This document shows positions 23,557 to 35,170 of a DNA stretch of 64,000 nucleotides, piece after piece. Below the pieces are notes generated by a model. That model was given only the letters and a program-made list of their open reading frames with translations. It ran no database searches and was not told where the DNA came from. Both the position numbers and the translations under genes were made by a program. Position 1 is the stretch's first letter. Every line of letters starts with the position of its first letter. Location of the stretch: NCBI RefSeq assembly GCF_030272615.1, contig NC_081410.1:185119619-185183618 (forward strand), given 5' to 3'. Origin of the DNA: Cryptomeria japonica (taxonomy: Eukaryota > Streptophyta > Pinopsida > Cupressales > Cupressaceae).

Positions 23557-25108
23557 TGATAGTTCTGATACTTAATATAAGTATAGATCCAATAGCCAAC
23601 AAGATGAGAGGGGGGGGGGGTGAATCATACAAACTTAATCTTCCATAAAAACATCAGATTCAACCTCGGTAACATATACTTCAATAATATAACCAAAACT
23701 GTTAAACATGCAAACTCAAAAGCATATAAACATCATAAACCTCATAACACCAGATTTAACGTGGAAACCCAAATAGGGAAAAACCACTATGGGATTTTAG
23801 ACCCACTAAGAAATATACTCTTCTAGAATATGCTCGGTTAAAAGCAAATCCTATTAAAGATTACAAACACATTGCTAGCTGTGACCTGGTTAAGGGATTT
23901 CCCTCAGATCTGTTAGGATCTTCACCTTATTAGAAGTGACCTTGTTAAAGGATTTCAAACACTCAATCAGAATGTCACCTTGCTAGAGGGTTTTACAAAT
24001 AAGACTGTTAAGTCCACTCGATTAAGAGATTTTCTATCACTTTCACAAAATAACAGTAATAAAATCTATCTGCAACTTCACAACTAAAATGCTAATGCAT
24101 ATTCCTTTTTGTTCAATACAATCTGGACATAGAACTAATCTTGTCCATCTGCTGGGCTTCTATAATCTATTATTCAAACAGGTATTCAAGCTTCTGTGCT
24201 CGGTAATCACTATGTAGCATCACTGTGCATACACTTGCCCGCATATGTTGTTTATCAACAGTTCCCTATTTATAAACAATTAGCTAACTGCTTAATCTCC
24301 TTGATCACATTTCCCATGATCAATCATAGCCATCAGATCTTCAATCTTGTCCAGGTTCAATGCATCTTCCGATCTGAAAACGTCGCCTTGGAACTTGCAT
24401 ATATTTCTTGGAACTTGTGCCAGGGTATTGCGGTTCAATCTGCGTTGTAGATCTTCATGTCGACTTTTCTTTGCCTTAGATTCATTATGAAACTTCATGC
24501 ACAACTCACCAATCATTTAATCAGTTCCAGCTCATCAGCTTACTTCATTAAATAACACATGTAAACATTTAATGCATTCTTTTATAGCTTGGTTACAACT
24601 TGGTAGCAACTCGGTTATAACTTGGTGAATACTAAACTTCACTCGGTAGACATTCCACCTTCATTAACCGATAGCGATACCTTAGGGTTTACCGACTAGG
24701 TCCGTTAGGGTTTACCGACTAAGTTCTTTGCTTGGTAACATAGTATAGTATTAACCTTTATAATTTACAACATATGTATGATGTTAAAACAATCTAAACA
24801 TCATGATCTCATCATTGTCTGACTCAGTAATAGTTGCCCATTGAATACCTTATTCATCCGCTTATTCATCATATTCTTTCTTGTGTCTTTTACTGACATC
24901 TTTATACTCTTTAAATCATACTTCTCAAGATATGGCAACATCATACTGAATTAGAAAATCAATTTCTTGACATCAATGACAAAATAATAATATCAAGACA
25001 GTAAACATCCTTAATCAGTTATATCCATAATCATCAACAACCTTCTCAATATCCTTATTGAAATGCCAACAATCTTCCATTGTCTGTTATAGTGCTATAT
25101 TGCCAACA
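23557..25108 (-). repeat. 5' LTR of element E, complete
   Basis: This 1552-base LTR runs on the coding strand from TGTTGGCAAT to AACTATCA. The target duplication TTACA follows. It shows what is missing from the other copy: 24655-25108. A G-tract lies at 23609-23618. Confidence 0.9.
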
Positions 25109-25113
25109 TTACA

Positions 25114-25578
25114 TATATACCAAAACCTAAGACCAAATGTGTAGGTCGGCTCACTAAGATATTACAATAAAATCATTTACAAATGAATCAATATGTGATG
25201 CATCATGTGGGCTCAATACATTTACAATAATAACAAATCATCTCCATAACATGTCATGCTGATCTGGGATAGATAATGCTTATCGGTCCATAACCTAGAC
25301 CTATTTGCCGGTAACAACAAATATGCAAACTCAATAATCAAATCACCAAAACCAAGTGTCCAAACAATGTATTGGACATAACCAAGTAATATTTAGATGA
25401 TAATAGATCATCCTCAGTGCCGGTGAACAATATAATTTGTTGGTGAACTAGATACCGGTGAGTGTGCATAAGTCACTGAACATGCTGGTGAACATAACCC
25501 AAGATCTCCACAAGGATAAGTGTTGACAAGTATTGACATCAATGAAAAAACCAATGCAACACATCCATAATACCAACA
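25114..25578 (-). repeat. 3' LTR of element C, second piece
   Basis: It resumes after E and its target copy with TATATACCAAAACC and ends ATACCAACA beside the polypurine tract. It matches 47937-48399. Confidence 0.85.
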
Positions 25579-25960
25579 ATATCCCCCTTTGGCATTGATG
25601 GCAACACAAGATGGAAAACCCATCTAAGTGGAAAAGCAGAAATGTCAAATACCAAAAACCAACAATCTCCCAAAGAGATCATCAAAATACAGATATAGAG
25701 AGTAACAATCTCTCCCCCAATGAATAATATCTTCCCAAAAGATAATGTTTTTTTTCCATAGATATCTCTCCCCCTTTGACATCAAATGCCAAAGCAAAAA
25801 CCAAATACAATCAGTTCATAGAACTTGTTACAAATACCAATTGCTATAACCAAATTTATTAAATCTACTCCCCCTAAGAAGTAGCTTTCCTTCATCAAAG
25901 CCGAAAAAAGATTTCTCTGTTAATTCTTCCAGTCTGATACCCTGCCCCAACTGTCTAAGT
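25579..25960 (-). other. 3' untranslated part of C with several polypurine tracts
   Basis: On the minus strand GCCAAAGGGGGATAT meets the LTR at 25579. More tracts, seen as CTCCCCC on the plus strand, lie near 25708, 25767 and 25867, the second again with the TTTGACATCA context. No gene is visible. Confidence 0.6.
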
Positions 25961-26788
25961 TTCTACCAGTGAGGGTATAACTCCAAGATGCTCTCTTAGA
26001 TATTCAAAAGTTTCCTTAGGCAAAGGCTTAGTAAAGATATCTGCAATCTACTCTTTAGTATTCACATTAACCAATTTCACTTCTTTTGCTTCAACATTCT
26101 CTTTTAGAAAATTGAATTTGATAGAAACATGTTTAGTTTTTTAGTGAAATATTGGATTCTTAGATATATCAATTGTTGCCATATTATCACAGTAAATGAT
26201 TATAGGTTCTTTGCATTTTACCTTTATGTCCTTCAATATTTTCTTAATCTATAATGCCTGGGTACAATTAGTTGCTGCTGTAACATATTCTGGTTCTACT
26301 ATTGATAGAGATGTGCAACTCTGTTTCTTTCTCAACCATGAAATTAGTCTGCTACCAAGAAAAAATGCTCCGTCGATGGTGCTTTTTCTATCATCTACAT
26401 CTCCTGCCCAATTTGCATCTGTGTATGCACATAAATCAAAATTTTCATCTTTATGATACCATAAGCTAAGATTTGTTGTGCCTTGTAGGTACCGGAAAAT
26501 CTTTTTTACTGCTGATTCATGATTTTCCTTAAGATTACTCTAAAATCTTGAAACAATACATACTGCACTCATAATATCAGGTCTTGTTTGTGTCAAATAC
26601 ATTAAACCTCCTATCATAGACTTGTATCTTGTTGGATTAACAGGTGTTGATTCATCCTTCAATGATATTTTGTCAGTTGTAGTCATAGGTGTACTTACCG
26701 GTTTAGATTTTTCCATGTCAAATTTCTTAAGTAATTCCTTTAAGTAATTTGATTTATTTATGCATATACCTTTATCAGTCTGTGAAAT
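25961..26788 (-). pseudogene. Copia RNase H domain, element C
   Basis: The trace has KPVSTPMTTTDKISLKDEST, NPTRYKSMIGGLMYLTQTRP, YTDANWAGDVDDRKST, FFLGSRLISWLRKKQ, IYCDNMATIDISKNP, a TAG, KHVSIKFNFLKENVEAKEVK and ADIFTKPLPKETFEYLREHL. The acidic residues at TDAN and YCDN are kept. Several TAG stops break it, so no long open frame is left. Confidence 0.82.
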
Positions 26789-27439
26789 CTACAATCCTAA
26801 AAAGAATTTTATCTCTCCAATCATAGACATTTCAAATTCTTGCTGCATCTTATTAGAAAAGTCTTTACACAATCCATCTTCTCCTACAAAAATAATATCA
26901 TCAACAAAAACTTCAATAACCAAGATGTCATCATTAGTCACTTTGTAATATAAGTTGTCATCAGCATTACCTTTAGTGTAACCAAGCTTCAAAAGATATT
27001 TGTCTAATCTAGCATACCAAGCTCTAGGAGCTTGCTTCAATCCATATACAGCTTTCCTTAACCTGCAAACCATATCTTTGTCATCTATCAAAGAAAATCC
27101 ATCAGGTTGTTCAATGTAAACTTCCTCTTCAAGATCACCATTCAGAAATGCACATTTAACATCCATTTGATATACTTTATAGTTTTTGTGTGCTGCAGAA
27201 GCTAAGAATAATTTGATTGCTTCAATTCTAGCTACCAGTGCAAAGGTTTCATTATAATCAAATCCTTCTTTCTGTGAATATCCCTTACACACTAATCTTG
27301 CTTTGTTTCTGATTACCTTACCATCTTCATTAAGTTTATTTCTGAATACCCATTTAGTTCCAATTACATTTTTGTTTTTAGGATGAGGAACCAATGTCCA
27401 TGTGTTATTATTTTCAATTTGTTCCAATTCATCTTCCAT
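26789..27439 (-). pseudogene. Copia reverse transcriptase, element C
   Basis: An uninterrupted 216-codon trace of nearly the full [82 protein letters not shown] and the active site EVFVDDIIF at about 26890-26920, ending at [11 protein letters not shown]. It is the best preserved RT in the window. A stop at its end separates it from RNase H. Confidence 0.92.
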
Positions 27440-28390
27440 AGACTTAATCCAATGTCTATCTTCACATACCTCATTAATAGTTGTTGGTTCAATTTGAGAA
27501 ATTAGACATACCTCTTCATTTGACAGTCATCCTCTAGTCATAACTCGTTGATACTTATTCCCAATTATCTGACTTTCAAAGTGATTCAATCTTACATACC
27601 TGGGTGTGTTCACTTGCTACTATTCTTCATTCACTGTGGAACTCTCAGATGATGCCAGTGTGACTAGATCAACATTCTATATCGGTGTAATCATTGTAGG
27701 TTCATTTGTGATTATCTCAACTATCTGTTTAGAGTCTATAGACCTTCTAAACTATTCATCAATCTTCACATTTGCACTTTCAATGATTTTCTGAAATCTC
27801 TTATTAAAACATCTATATGCCTTTCTCTTAGATGAATAACCAAGAAATATTCCTTCATCACTTCTAGGATCAAATTTTCCAATATAATCATCTCTCCTAA
27901 TATAACATTTGCTTCCAAATATTCTGAAGTATTTAACAGAAGGAGTATTACCAAACCATAGTTCATGAGGGGTCTTACCGGTTTCACCTTTGATGTGAAC
28001 TCTGTTGAATGTATACACAGTTGTATTGACCACTTCTCTCCAATACACATGAGGTAGGTTTGCTTCTGATATCATGCTTCTAGCTGCATCCAAAATGGTT
28101 ATGTTCTTCCTTTCCACAACTCCATTTTGTTGGGGTGTCCGAGGTGCTGAAAATTGTCTTTTGATTCCATTCACTTCACAGAATGTATTAAATTCCTTAG
28201 ATGTGAATTCACCTCATTGATCTGATCTCAAACATTTGATTTTCTTACCGGTTTCATTCTCTACCATGACTTTGAATAGTTTGAATTTCCCCAAAGCTTC
28301 TGATTTCTCCCTGAGAAAAGTAACCCAACACATTCTAGTTGGACCAAATAAATCAGTATGAATTAAGTCAAGAACACTAATGGATTTTTA
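27440..28390 (-). pseudogene. Copia integrase core and C-terminal part, element C
   Basis: The core reads VLDLIHTDLFGPTR (first Asp), then WVTFLREKSEALGKFKLFK, CLRSDQ, a TGA, GEFTSKEFNTFC (second Asp kept, the following NG lost), and SAPRTPQQNGVVERKNITIL (Glu kept). The C-terminal part NRVHIKGETGKTPHELWFGN and EGIFLGYSSKRKAYRC is intact. Compared with A it lacks about 19 codons between GPTR and WVTF, an in-frame deletion at about 28333-28338. The linker to RT (27440-27750) has several stops. Confidence 0.85.
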
Positions 28391-28860
28391 TGGAATACTC
28401 TTAAAAGATGATCTAACTTGCTTTCCAAATTTACATTCCTTACATACCGGATTGTGAGGTTTAACAATCTTAGGTAAATCTCTTACTGCCTTAGTTGTAC
28501 TGATTTTCACAATGCAATCAAAATTTACATAACATAGTCTCTTATGCCATAACCAACTTTCATCAATATGTGAAATCAATCATGTCTTCTCATTGTTATT
28601 CAAATGAAAGATATTTCCTCTATTCTAATTACCAGTTGCAATTTCCAAGCGAGTTCTATTCATGATTTTTCTTTTACCATTCTTGAATTGTAATTGAAAT
28701 GCTTTTTCAACTAATTGACCAACACTCAAAAGATTATGCTTCAAACCTTCAACATAGTAAGAATTATCAGTATTATTCTTACCATCAAAAGATATAGTAG
28801 CTTTTCCTTTGATCAAATGAGCTTTGTCATCTCCAAATCTTACTAGACCTCCATTGTATT
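28388..28860 (-). pseudogene. Integrase zinc domain and protease tail, element C
   Basis: The protease tail is at 28625-28816 (KGKATISFDGKNNTDN, YYVEGLKHNLLSVGQLVEKA). It is followed, after stops, by the zinc domain at 28388-28579: SWLWHKRLCYVNFDCIV and PVCKECKFGKQVRSSF. One histidine of the H-H-C-C set is changed (CYVNF where A has CHVNF). Confidence 0.82.
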
Positions 28861-29194
28861 CCTAAAAGGTTAATAATTTACTCTTATCACTAGTTATATG
28901 ATGTGAACATCCAGAATCAATGATCCATTCATCCTTTTCTTCAATTTTAGTTGCCAGGGCCTGCTCTACCGATTGAACAGTAGGTGTCGGTTGATCTTCT
29001 ATTATTGCAACAAAAGCCCACCCATTGTCCTTCAGTTCCTTATCAGAATCATCAGTAACTCCTTCATCAACATAGTAAGATGATTTGTCTCTATTCTTAT
29101 TAAATTTGTACCTTTGATATTCAAGGTTAGGCTTATATGTTCTTTTAACTTCTTCTTTCAATCTTGCACGTCTATTAGGACACCTAGATGCCAT
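28861..29194 (-). pseudogene. Aspartic protease, element C
   Basis: The retropepsin motif EWIIDSGCSHHITSDKSKLL follows an acidic linker; a TAG replaces the Gln that A has in SLQEFDGG. It is open from 29194 to 28862. It continues from the gag zinc knuckle at about 29195-29230. Confidence 0.85.
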
Positions 29195-30020
29195 ATGACC
29201 AATTTTTTTTCATGTAAAACATTTAAATGGTGCTTTACCTTCATACTTACTTCCAACTGGACCTTTAGGCATTTTCCTTGCAAATAGTGCTTCAAGCTAT
29301 TCAAGTTCTTCATTCTCTCTTCTGATTTCTTCAAGTTCTCTAGCATAGAGTGCTCTCCAATCAGATTTTCTAGATGATGATGATGAAGCTTTGAAAGCCA
29401 AATCTATCTTAATTGTAGCAATAGGACCAGAATCCTCAAGTTCAAAAGCTAAAAGTTTTCCAACCAAAGTATCTCTAGATACTGATGCATTAGGCATTGT
29501 TCTCAATTCATTAGAAGCAGTTAGTTTCATTTTGTATGTCGGTGGCAAAGCTCTTAAAACTTTACAAACAATTTCATCTTCACTTAAGGATCCTCCACAA
29601 CATTGTATGCCCAAAACAATTTCATTAACTCTTTCCATAAAAGCAGAAATCCATACATCTTCTGCAATTTTCAGATTTTCATACCTGACCCGAAAGCATT
29701 CCAGTTTTGCAATATTGATAGTGGTATCACCTTCATTCAATGTCTCCAATTTATCCCAAATAGCTTTAGTAGTAGGTCATTTTGATAATCCCATGATTTG
29801 TTGATCTGATAATGCACTAAAAAGTGCTTCTCTTGCTTTGCAATCATTTTCTTCATCTTTAGCCAAGGTTGGTGGATTAGGTTGACTCTGAGTAGGAGTA
29901 GTTTATAACATCCCATATTTCTTTTCCAATGCAATTTAAATGAGTCTCCATTCTAATTTTCCATATACCATAGTTGGTTCCATCAAGCTTCAGACTGTCC
30001 TTCCCGAAATAGTTAGTTGC
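29158..30020 (-). pseudogene. Gag with broken zinc knuckle, element C
   Basis: The opening LKLDGTNYGIWKIRMETHL is at about 29945-30000; the middle part is open from 29749 to 29297 (IQCCGGSLSEDEIVCKVLRA, DTLVGKLLAFELEDSG). The knuckle at about 29190-29230 has its second Cys replaced by a TGA stop, with the His and last Cys kept (KKIGHMASRCP). At least two frame slips are needed. It aligns end to end with the gag of A. Confidence 0.82.
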
Positions 30021-30063
30021 CAAAGAATCTCCTCAAGCTGTTAAGCTTCTGCAAAAAGAGGAC

Positions 30064-30078
30064 TAAGCTCTAATACCA
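30064..30078 (-). other. Primer-binding site, element C
   Basis: TGGTATTAGAGCTTA on the minus strand; one C-to-T change from the standard initiator tRNA match TGGTATCAGAGC. Confidence 0.75.
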
Positions 30079-30080
30079 AT

Positions 30081-30684
30081 TGTTAGGACCAAGAGGCAAC
30101 TGAGATGATGGGGGGGGGGGGGGGTTGAATCAGTTGTCTATTAATTTCAACCCAAATATAACTCAACCAAACTAAGTGCATAATACCAATAAACCAAACT
30201 TAAATGTCAGTAGACAGTTTAGCAGTTAATAATAGTACTGGTAAAGTTTAATGCATGAAATAGAAAGACAAATCACATACACAATACATAACACACTTAT
30301 TTGTATGTGGAAACCCTGTAAGGGAAAAAACCATGGTGGGAAACCTTACTCACAATTAGAGAATACTACTACAGGTAGTATGTGTGTACAAATGGGGTCT
30401 GTACATGCAGAAGACCAACTGCCTAGAGCTCACTGCTCAATCACAAAATAAGAGTCACACTGACTACAATTGGATGGTTAAATTCAATGATAATGTATTG
30501 CTCAAAATAACATCTTCATATGCTGGATTCAGTACCAGTTAAGCTTTGATTGTCTTCCTCATACCTTCCTTGAATATTCAAATGATGTCTACATGTATAG
30601 CTCTGCTTATATTTGCATATACCTTATTAGAATCCTTTTCCACACTCTTCTACTACATAATCTCATAAATGAGATCTTAGATAT
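30081..30684 (-). repeat. 5' LTR of element C, first piece
   Basis: It starts TGTTAGGACC. A G16 run at about 30109-30124 is the U5 C-tract, much longer than the G6 in the other LTR. It is cut by D inside an AT run (ATATA at 30681-30685). Confidence 0.85.
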
Positions 30685-30689
30685 ATTCA

Positions 30690-31860
30690 TGTGAGCTTGA
30701 ATTTCATCCTTAGAATGTTACCTATAATAAAGTTAGTTTCACAAAATACAATGGAAATGCATACAAGAAATCCAAAATCCACCAATAAAACGACATGAAA
30801 TACATACTAAAATAAAACATTATTTTACCTTCATGGCTTATGTCTCATTGTGTCCTAACTCCACTATTCCTGGTTGCAAATGGTGTGCTCTCAGACAATG
30901 CACTGTTGGCTTCCAAGATGGCATATGAAGAACAGACTGATAACGTGTAGTTAACTGACACTATGATATGCAAATAATACATGATTATGCTAAAATGATT
31001 ATAGTATGATGCTATATGATAATTGCTATATTTCTATTTGCTTCAAAATTTCACAGATGCATAAGATTTGATTACAAAAATGCACTTGCAGTCTCTTGAA
31101 GTCTAACTTGAAGATTCTTGAAGATTAACTCTCTCAACTAAAGCTCTTGATTTTATAGACTTTGAGAGGATAAGAAGATGTGGCTCAAATCAATGGTCCT
31201 AATCAGATCTGCAGTTTTGAATGGCTATGAGAAAAGGTGAAGGTTGAAAGAAAGGGGAAAGGAGAAGACAACTGTCACTCATCTCACCTTGACTGGGTTG
31301 CTGACTGAGGGAATCTAGGGATGGTTGGAGGAAATTCAGGCATGAGAGGACAAGTGGACTCAAGTTCTTCCTAAGATGTAGGGGGTGTTGGAGAGAATAT
31401 AGGAAATGGTTATGAATATGTGTACGTACACAATTTTCATTAAGTTTGGAAGTTGGAGATAAATGATAAATTAATATTTAAGAAATATTAATTTCCTTAG
31501 CCACATGTTTGATGAGTTGGCAAAGGGAAGATGAAGTGGATATGGAAGAATGAGTTGGATAAGGGATTAAACAATTTTGAGAATTATTTAATGTTTGAGA
31601 CTATAGGATAGGAGAATAACCATTAAATATTGGATATTAATTGTTTGGAGGAGATAATTAAATATTAGATATTTAATTAATTAGAAGAATAAAATAGATG
31701 AATTAATTAATAAATATTAATTAATAGAAAGACATGAAAATGAATTAAATAAATTAATCTTTTCAAATTAACTATTTAATAGAAGAATAAATATTAGATA
31801 AATATTAAATAAATATAGAATATTTATTTAATTGCTCATAGCCAATTTTAGGTGTATACA
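30690..31860 (-). repeat. 3' LTR of element D
   Basis: This 1171-base LTR starts TGTGAGCTTGAAT and ends GGTGTATACA. Against 46759-47936 it has one block of about 35-45 bases more near 31470-31510 and lacks one block found near 47720. The end motif TTTTAGGTGTATACA recurs in I (54751) and J (58343). Confidence 0.9.
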
Positions 31861-31880
31861 TTTTGCCCCTATTTGACATG
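31861..31880 (-). other. Polypurine tract, element D
   Basis: On the minus strand CAAATAGGGGCAAAA meets the LTR start TGTATACACC. Confidence 0.75.
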
Positions 31881-32313
31881 ATGTGAAAACAACATTGTTT
31901 CAAAGATTAAATCAAGTGTCGATAATGCCTGATAGAGATTGAAAATCCTGATTGTGTGCTCGGTCAGGAGATTGATCATGAAATTATCGAAAATTCTGGT
32001 TGGAACGATTAATCTCATGATAATAAAATTAATTACTCTGCAAAATAGTAAATATAAAATTAACCAAGGCTAATTTTAACTTCATTGTTATCCTTGTCAG
32101 CTTTTTGGAGAAAATATTCTTGTTGAGGTGGCGAAATGGTGATTCCGGTGGAGTGTCATCGATTTGAGCAAGTTTGGCGTTACCAACGACCTATCCAGTA
32201 TGGGTATCTAGTATGTATCTTATCCTGAGCCTTGTTTTCAAGTATTAATTCAAAGTTTCATGTTTTTAGGTGCTTTTTTGAATTTTTTTATTTTTTTGAT
32301 TTTTTCAGCATTA

Positions 32314-32631
32314 TTTTAGTGCCTTTGGAGTTTGTTTTAGTGCATATGCAACTAGGTTTAGCACAAATGCTTAGATTAGTGCATATGCTCGGTATTTTAG
32401 TGCTTATGTTCAATATGTTAGCGCATATGCATAGGGTAGCACAAATGTGTTGTTTGTTAGCGCATATGCCCAGAAAGGTAGCGCTTTTGCATGGATTAGC
32501 TTTTATGCCTATAGTTTTAGCACCTTTGTTAAAAAGGATAGCGCTTATGCACTAAGTTAGCGCATTTGCCTTTAGTTTTAGCGCATTTGTTGTAGTTTAG
32601 CACAAATGCTCAATAAGATAGCGCTTTTGCT
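32314..32631 (+). repeat. 13-base motif array, 3' side of D (about 16 copies)
   Basis: The consensus TTAGCGCATATGC (variants TTAGCACAAATGC, ATAGCGCTTTTGC) recurs every 18-23 bases from 32314 to 32631. It lies 440-760 bases before the PMD start and points the same way as the PMD gene. The same motif array, on the opposite strand, lies in the gag-pol leader at 46372-46651. It is not CRISPR: the repeats are short and diverged and the spacers tiny. The 107-codon frame at 32232-32555 (LVHMLG-type repeats) is only the array read through. Confidence 0.85.
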
Positions 32632-33043
32632 TAAATTAGATATTTTTGATAAGTGCAAAAGCTAAAAATCACTTTGATAAGTAGATTTAACATGTGTAAT
32701 ATGTAGTGATGATAAAAATTGAGGCTTGATTGAGTGATTGCATGCCTGATAGATGAATAGATAGGTTCATTGATAGATTTGATTTCTTTGATTGATAGAT
32801 TGGATCGATTGAGTAGCTCTAAGAAATCGATTTAGTTTTTGATGTAAGAGCTTAGCAGAGTTTTTGAGTAAACTCAGTATTTGATAAAAAACCATGATTG
32901 ATAGGTTTTAAAAATGTTTTGATAGCGTAAGTTTCTTCAATTTGATTTGATAGATATATAGATTTGATGATTCAATTTGATTTGATAGATAGATAGATTT
33001 GATGATTCAATTTGATTTCTCTTGAAAAAATAGGAGAAACTTG

Positions 33044-35170
33044 ATGTTCTCCAATGTCGGGAGAAATTATCGATGGTGCGTCATTTAGTTCTAGAGCTTA
33101 CCCAGGCTGAGATTAGACACATAGATGCCTATGGTTTATGCCATTTGTTATATATGCCCGAGATTACGCATAACAGAGGTTTGTTGATAGCATTGGCCGA
33201 GAGATGGCACAACGAGCATAACACTTTCCACCTGTCGACGGGTGAGATTAGTGTGACTCTGGAGGATGTCCACAGGATTCTGCATATCCCAGTGACTGGA
33301 GAGCTAGTACAGTATGATTATCAGGATCGAGTTGGTAGAGAGGCTTGCAGAGTTGTGTTTTCTGATGAGAGCATTGGTAGGGGAGAGATCCAATGGGTAG
33401 ATATGGTGATGTATTACGAGGCTCTTCCTGTTATTCTTGCTGGTTTGATTGGAGGATTTATATGTCCTGATAGGAGATCATGAGGTTTTTCTGTTGGATG
33501 GGTTGCAATTCTCCTTAGTATGATTCAACATGGTATTCGATATGTGTGGGGTGTTTGCATGCTAGCACACTTATATCATGATCTTCATCAGGTAGTGTAT
33601 GATGAGAGTGCGAGTTTATCTACTAGATGCACTTTATTGCAGATCTGGTGCTGGGAGCACATTGTTGTTACTCCGCCTATCCATCACAGAGTTCATGGAG
33701 AGAGGCAGCCATATGTATATTTTTATGCAGGTATCCTTACTCAGCATAAGCTGGGTAAGATGGAGTATTGGTGTTGGGTGCCTGATTCATTGGACAACAT
33801 CACTTGGAGACCATATCTTGATGTGAGCCATGGATGGATGATGCACAAACATTACCATTCATCATGCAAAGTAGATATCTCATTGGTCAGACACCTTTTA
33901 TTATTGAGCGATAGCTGATTGGTTGGATTTTGAGATAGTTTGGTATCATCTAGCCTATGCCTACTGGTGTGACGATATATGCTCGATAGTATAGAGATAG
34001 GAGAGATTGGGGACTGTTGTTATCATTTGATATTTCTCATGTAGAGTTTGTTGCTACTCTAAAAGTGGCTTATGATATGAGATTACACATTCTTGATCCT
34101 GGGGTTACTGTAGAGTATGCTCAGTATATACTAGCTCATCCATTTCCTTGCATTACTAATCAAATAGATGCTCCTCCCAGCTCAGGAGATGATGAGGATG
34201 ACTCAAATGATCCCGTTTCTAGCAGACATAGATGGAGATGAGATCTTAGAGCTGCTCATGAGGCTGGGGGAGGTGGAGATGATGGTGGGGATGGAGGTGG
34301 TGGTAGGAGACCTAGATGGAGGGGAGGTCAACTGAGAGTCTGTGGAGGACCATTTGGATCGGCTGGTAGGATTGAGAGACCACGTCCTATGGGTGGGAGA
34401 GATGTTGGATGAATTGGGAGAGAGCATGGCAGGACTAGTATGAGATCATCAAGAGGGTTGCCATTGATAGGAGGCAGGGTGACTGGACTAGATGGGGGTT
34501 GCGGGAGAGGCATTGATTTTGGACAGATTCAGCCAAATCCTCGAGTTATTGCAGCGCATGGTGGAGATGATGAGGATAATGAGGATCATGTTCCCTTGAT
34601 TAGATGACGGGTGCGAAGAGTTACTTGGACCGAGATTCTAGCAGTTGGACAGGTTGGTGGTGAGGGGATTGGGATTCATGCACCACAACAAGATGTACCA
34701 AAGTAGGTTGCACTAGTGCATGATATGCCAGATGTGGTTATACCAGAGCATGATGTGCTAGGGCAATATACTATTGACAGTCTGAGAGAACATATTGATC
34801 AGCTTCGAGCACAGGTACAAACTCTTATTACTGAGCGGGATAGAGTTGTTAGGAGACAACAAGATACTCAGGGTCTTCTTGATCATATTCAGCAGGTTGG
34901 ATCTAGTACTCTATCAGTGGATACTGTTAGAGCACTAGTTCGGGCTGGGAAGGAGACTTCCCACTGGAAATGATGATATGAGGAGGCAATTGCAGAGAGC
35001 CAGAGAGCAGGTAGTTATCATACCACTATGTTGATGGATACTAGAAGTGGTGGGGTCATGGGACCTCCTTAGAGGAGTGGGGATCATGGGAGATAGGCAT
35101 CTGGAGGATCTTCTTACCCATAGCCACAGAGACAGACAAAGTCAGGTGGTAGTGGTAGTGGTAGTGGGGT
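33044..35170 (+). pseudogene. Antisense plant mobile domain (PMD) gene of element D
   Basis: The gene runs against gag-pol. The N-terminal two thirds match the PMD (aminotransferase-like, PF10536) family shared by Arabidopsis MAIN/MAIL1 and transposons: RGLLIALAERWHNEHNTFHL, GEISVTLEDVHRILHIPVTG, LLQIWCWEHIVVTPP, and WRPYLD. Open pieces are 33073-33483 and 33520-33918 (one frame), then after a slip near 33900 a third frame at 34017-34241. A Gly/Arg/Asp-rich stretch follows (34240-34600), then a coiled coil at 34716-34973 (LREHIDQLRAQVQTLITERD). The C-terminal layout equals that of the J copy. In host PMD proteins the domain is needed for silencing and gene expression; the role in elements is not known to me. 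Confidence 0.82.

Larger units (their letters stand above)
21192..25108 (-). mobile_element. Element E: copia with large internal deletion
   Basis: A 3917-base minus-strand copia element with exact target duplications. It keeps the 5' LTR, primer site, gag and the protease start, then jumps straight into the middle of the 3' LTR at 22270/22271. The rest of protease, integrase, RT, RNase H, the polypurine tract and about 450 bases of the 3' LTR are missing. It could only move with proteins from elsewhere, and without the start of the 3' LTR and the polypurine tract it is probably dead. Confidence 0.9.

Noticed and set aside
30100-30126. G-rich run as a G-quadruplex regulatory site
   Set aside because: It is a single homopolymer expansion of the U5 tract, 6 bases long in the sister LTR; no separated G-runs.
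32314-32631. Regular short repeats as a CRISPR array
   Set aside because: Repeats are 13 bases, diverged, with 5-10-base spacers, inside a eukaryotic retroelement.
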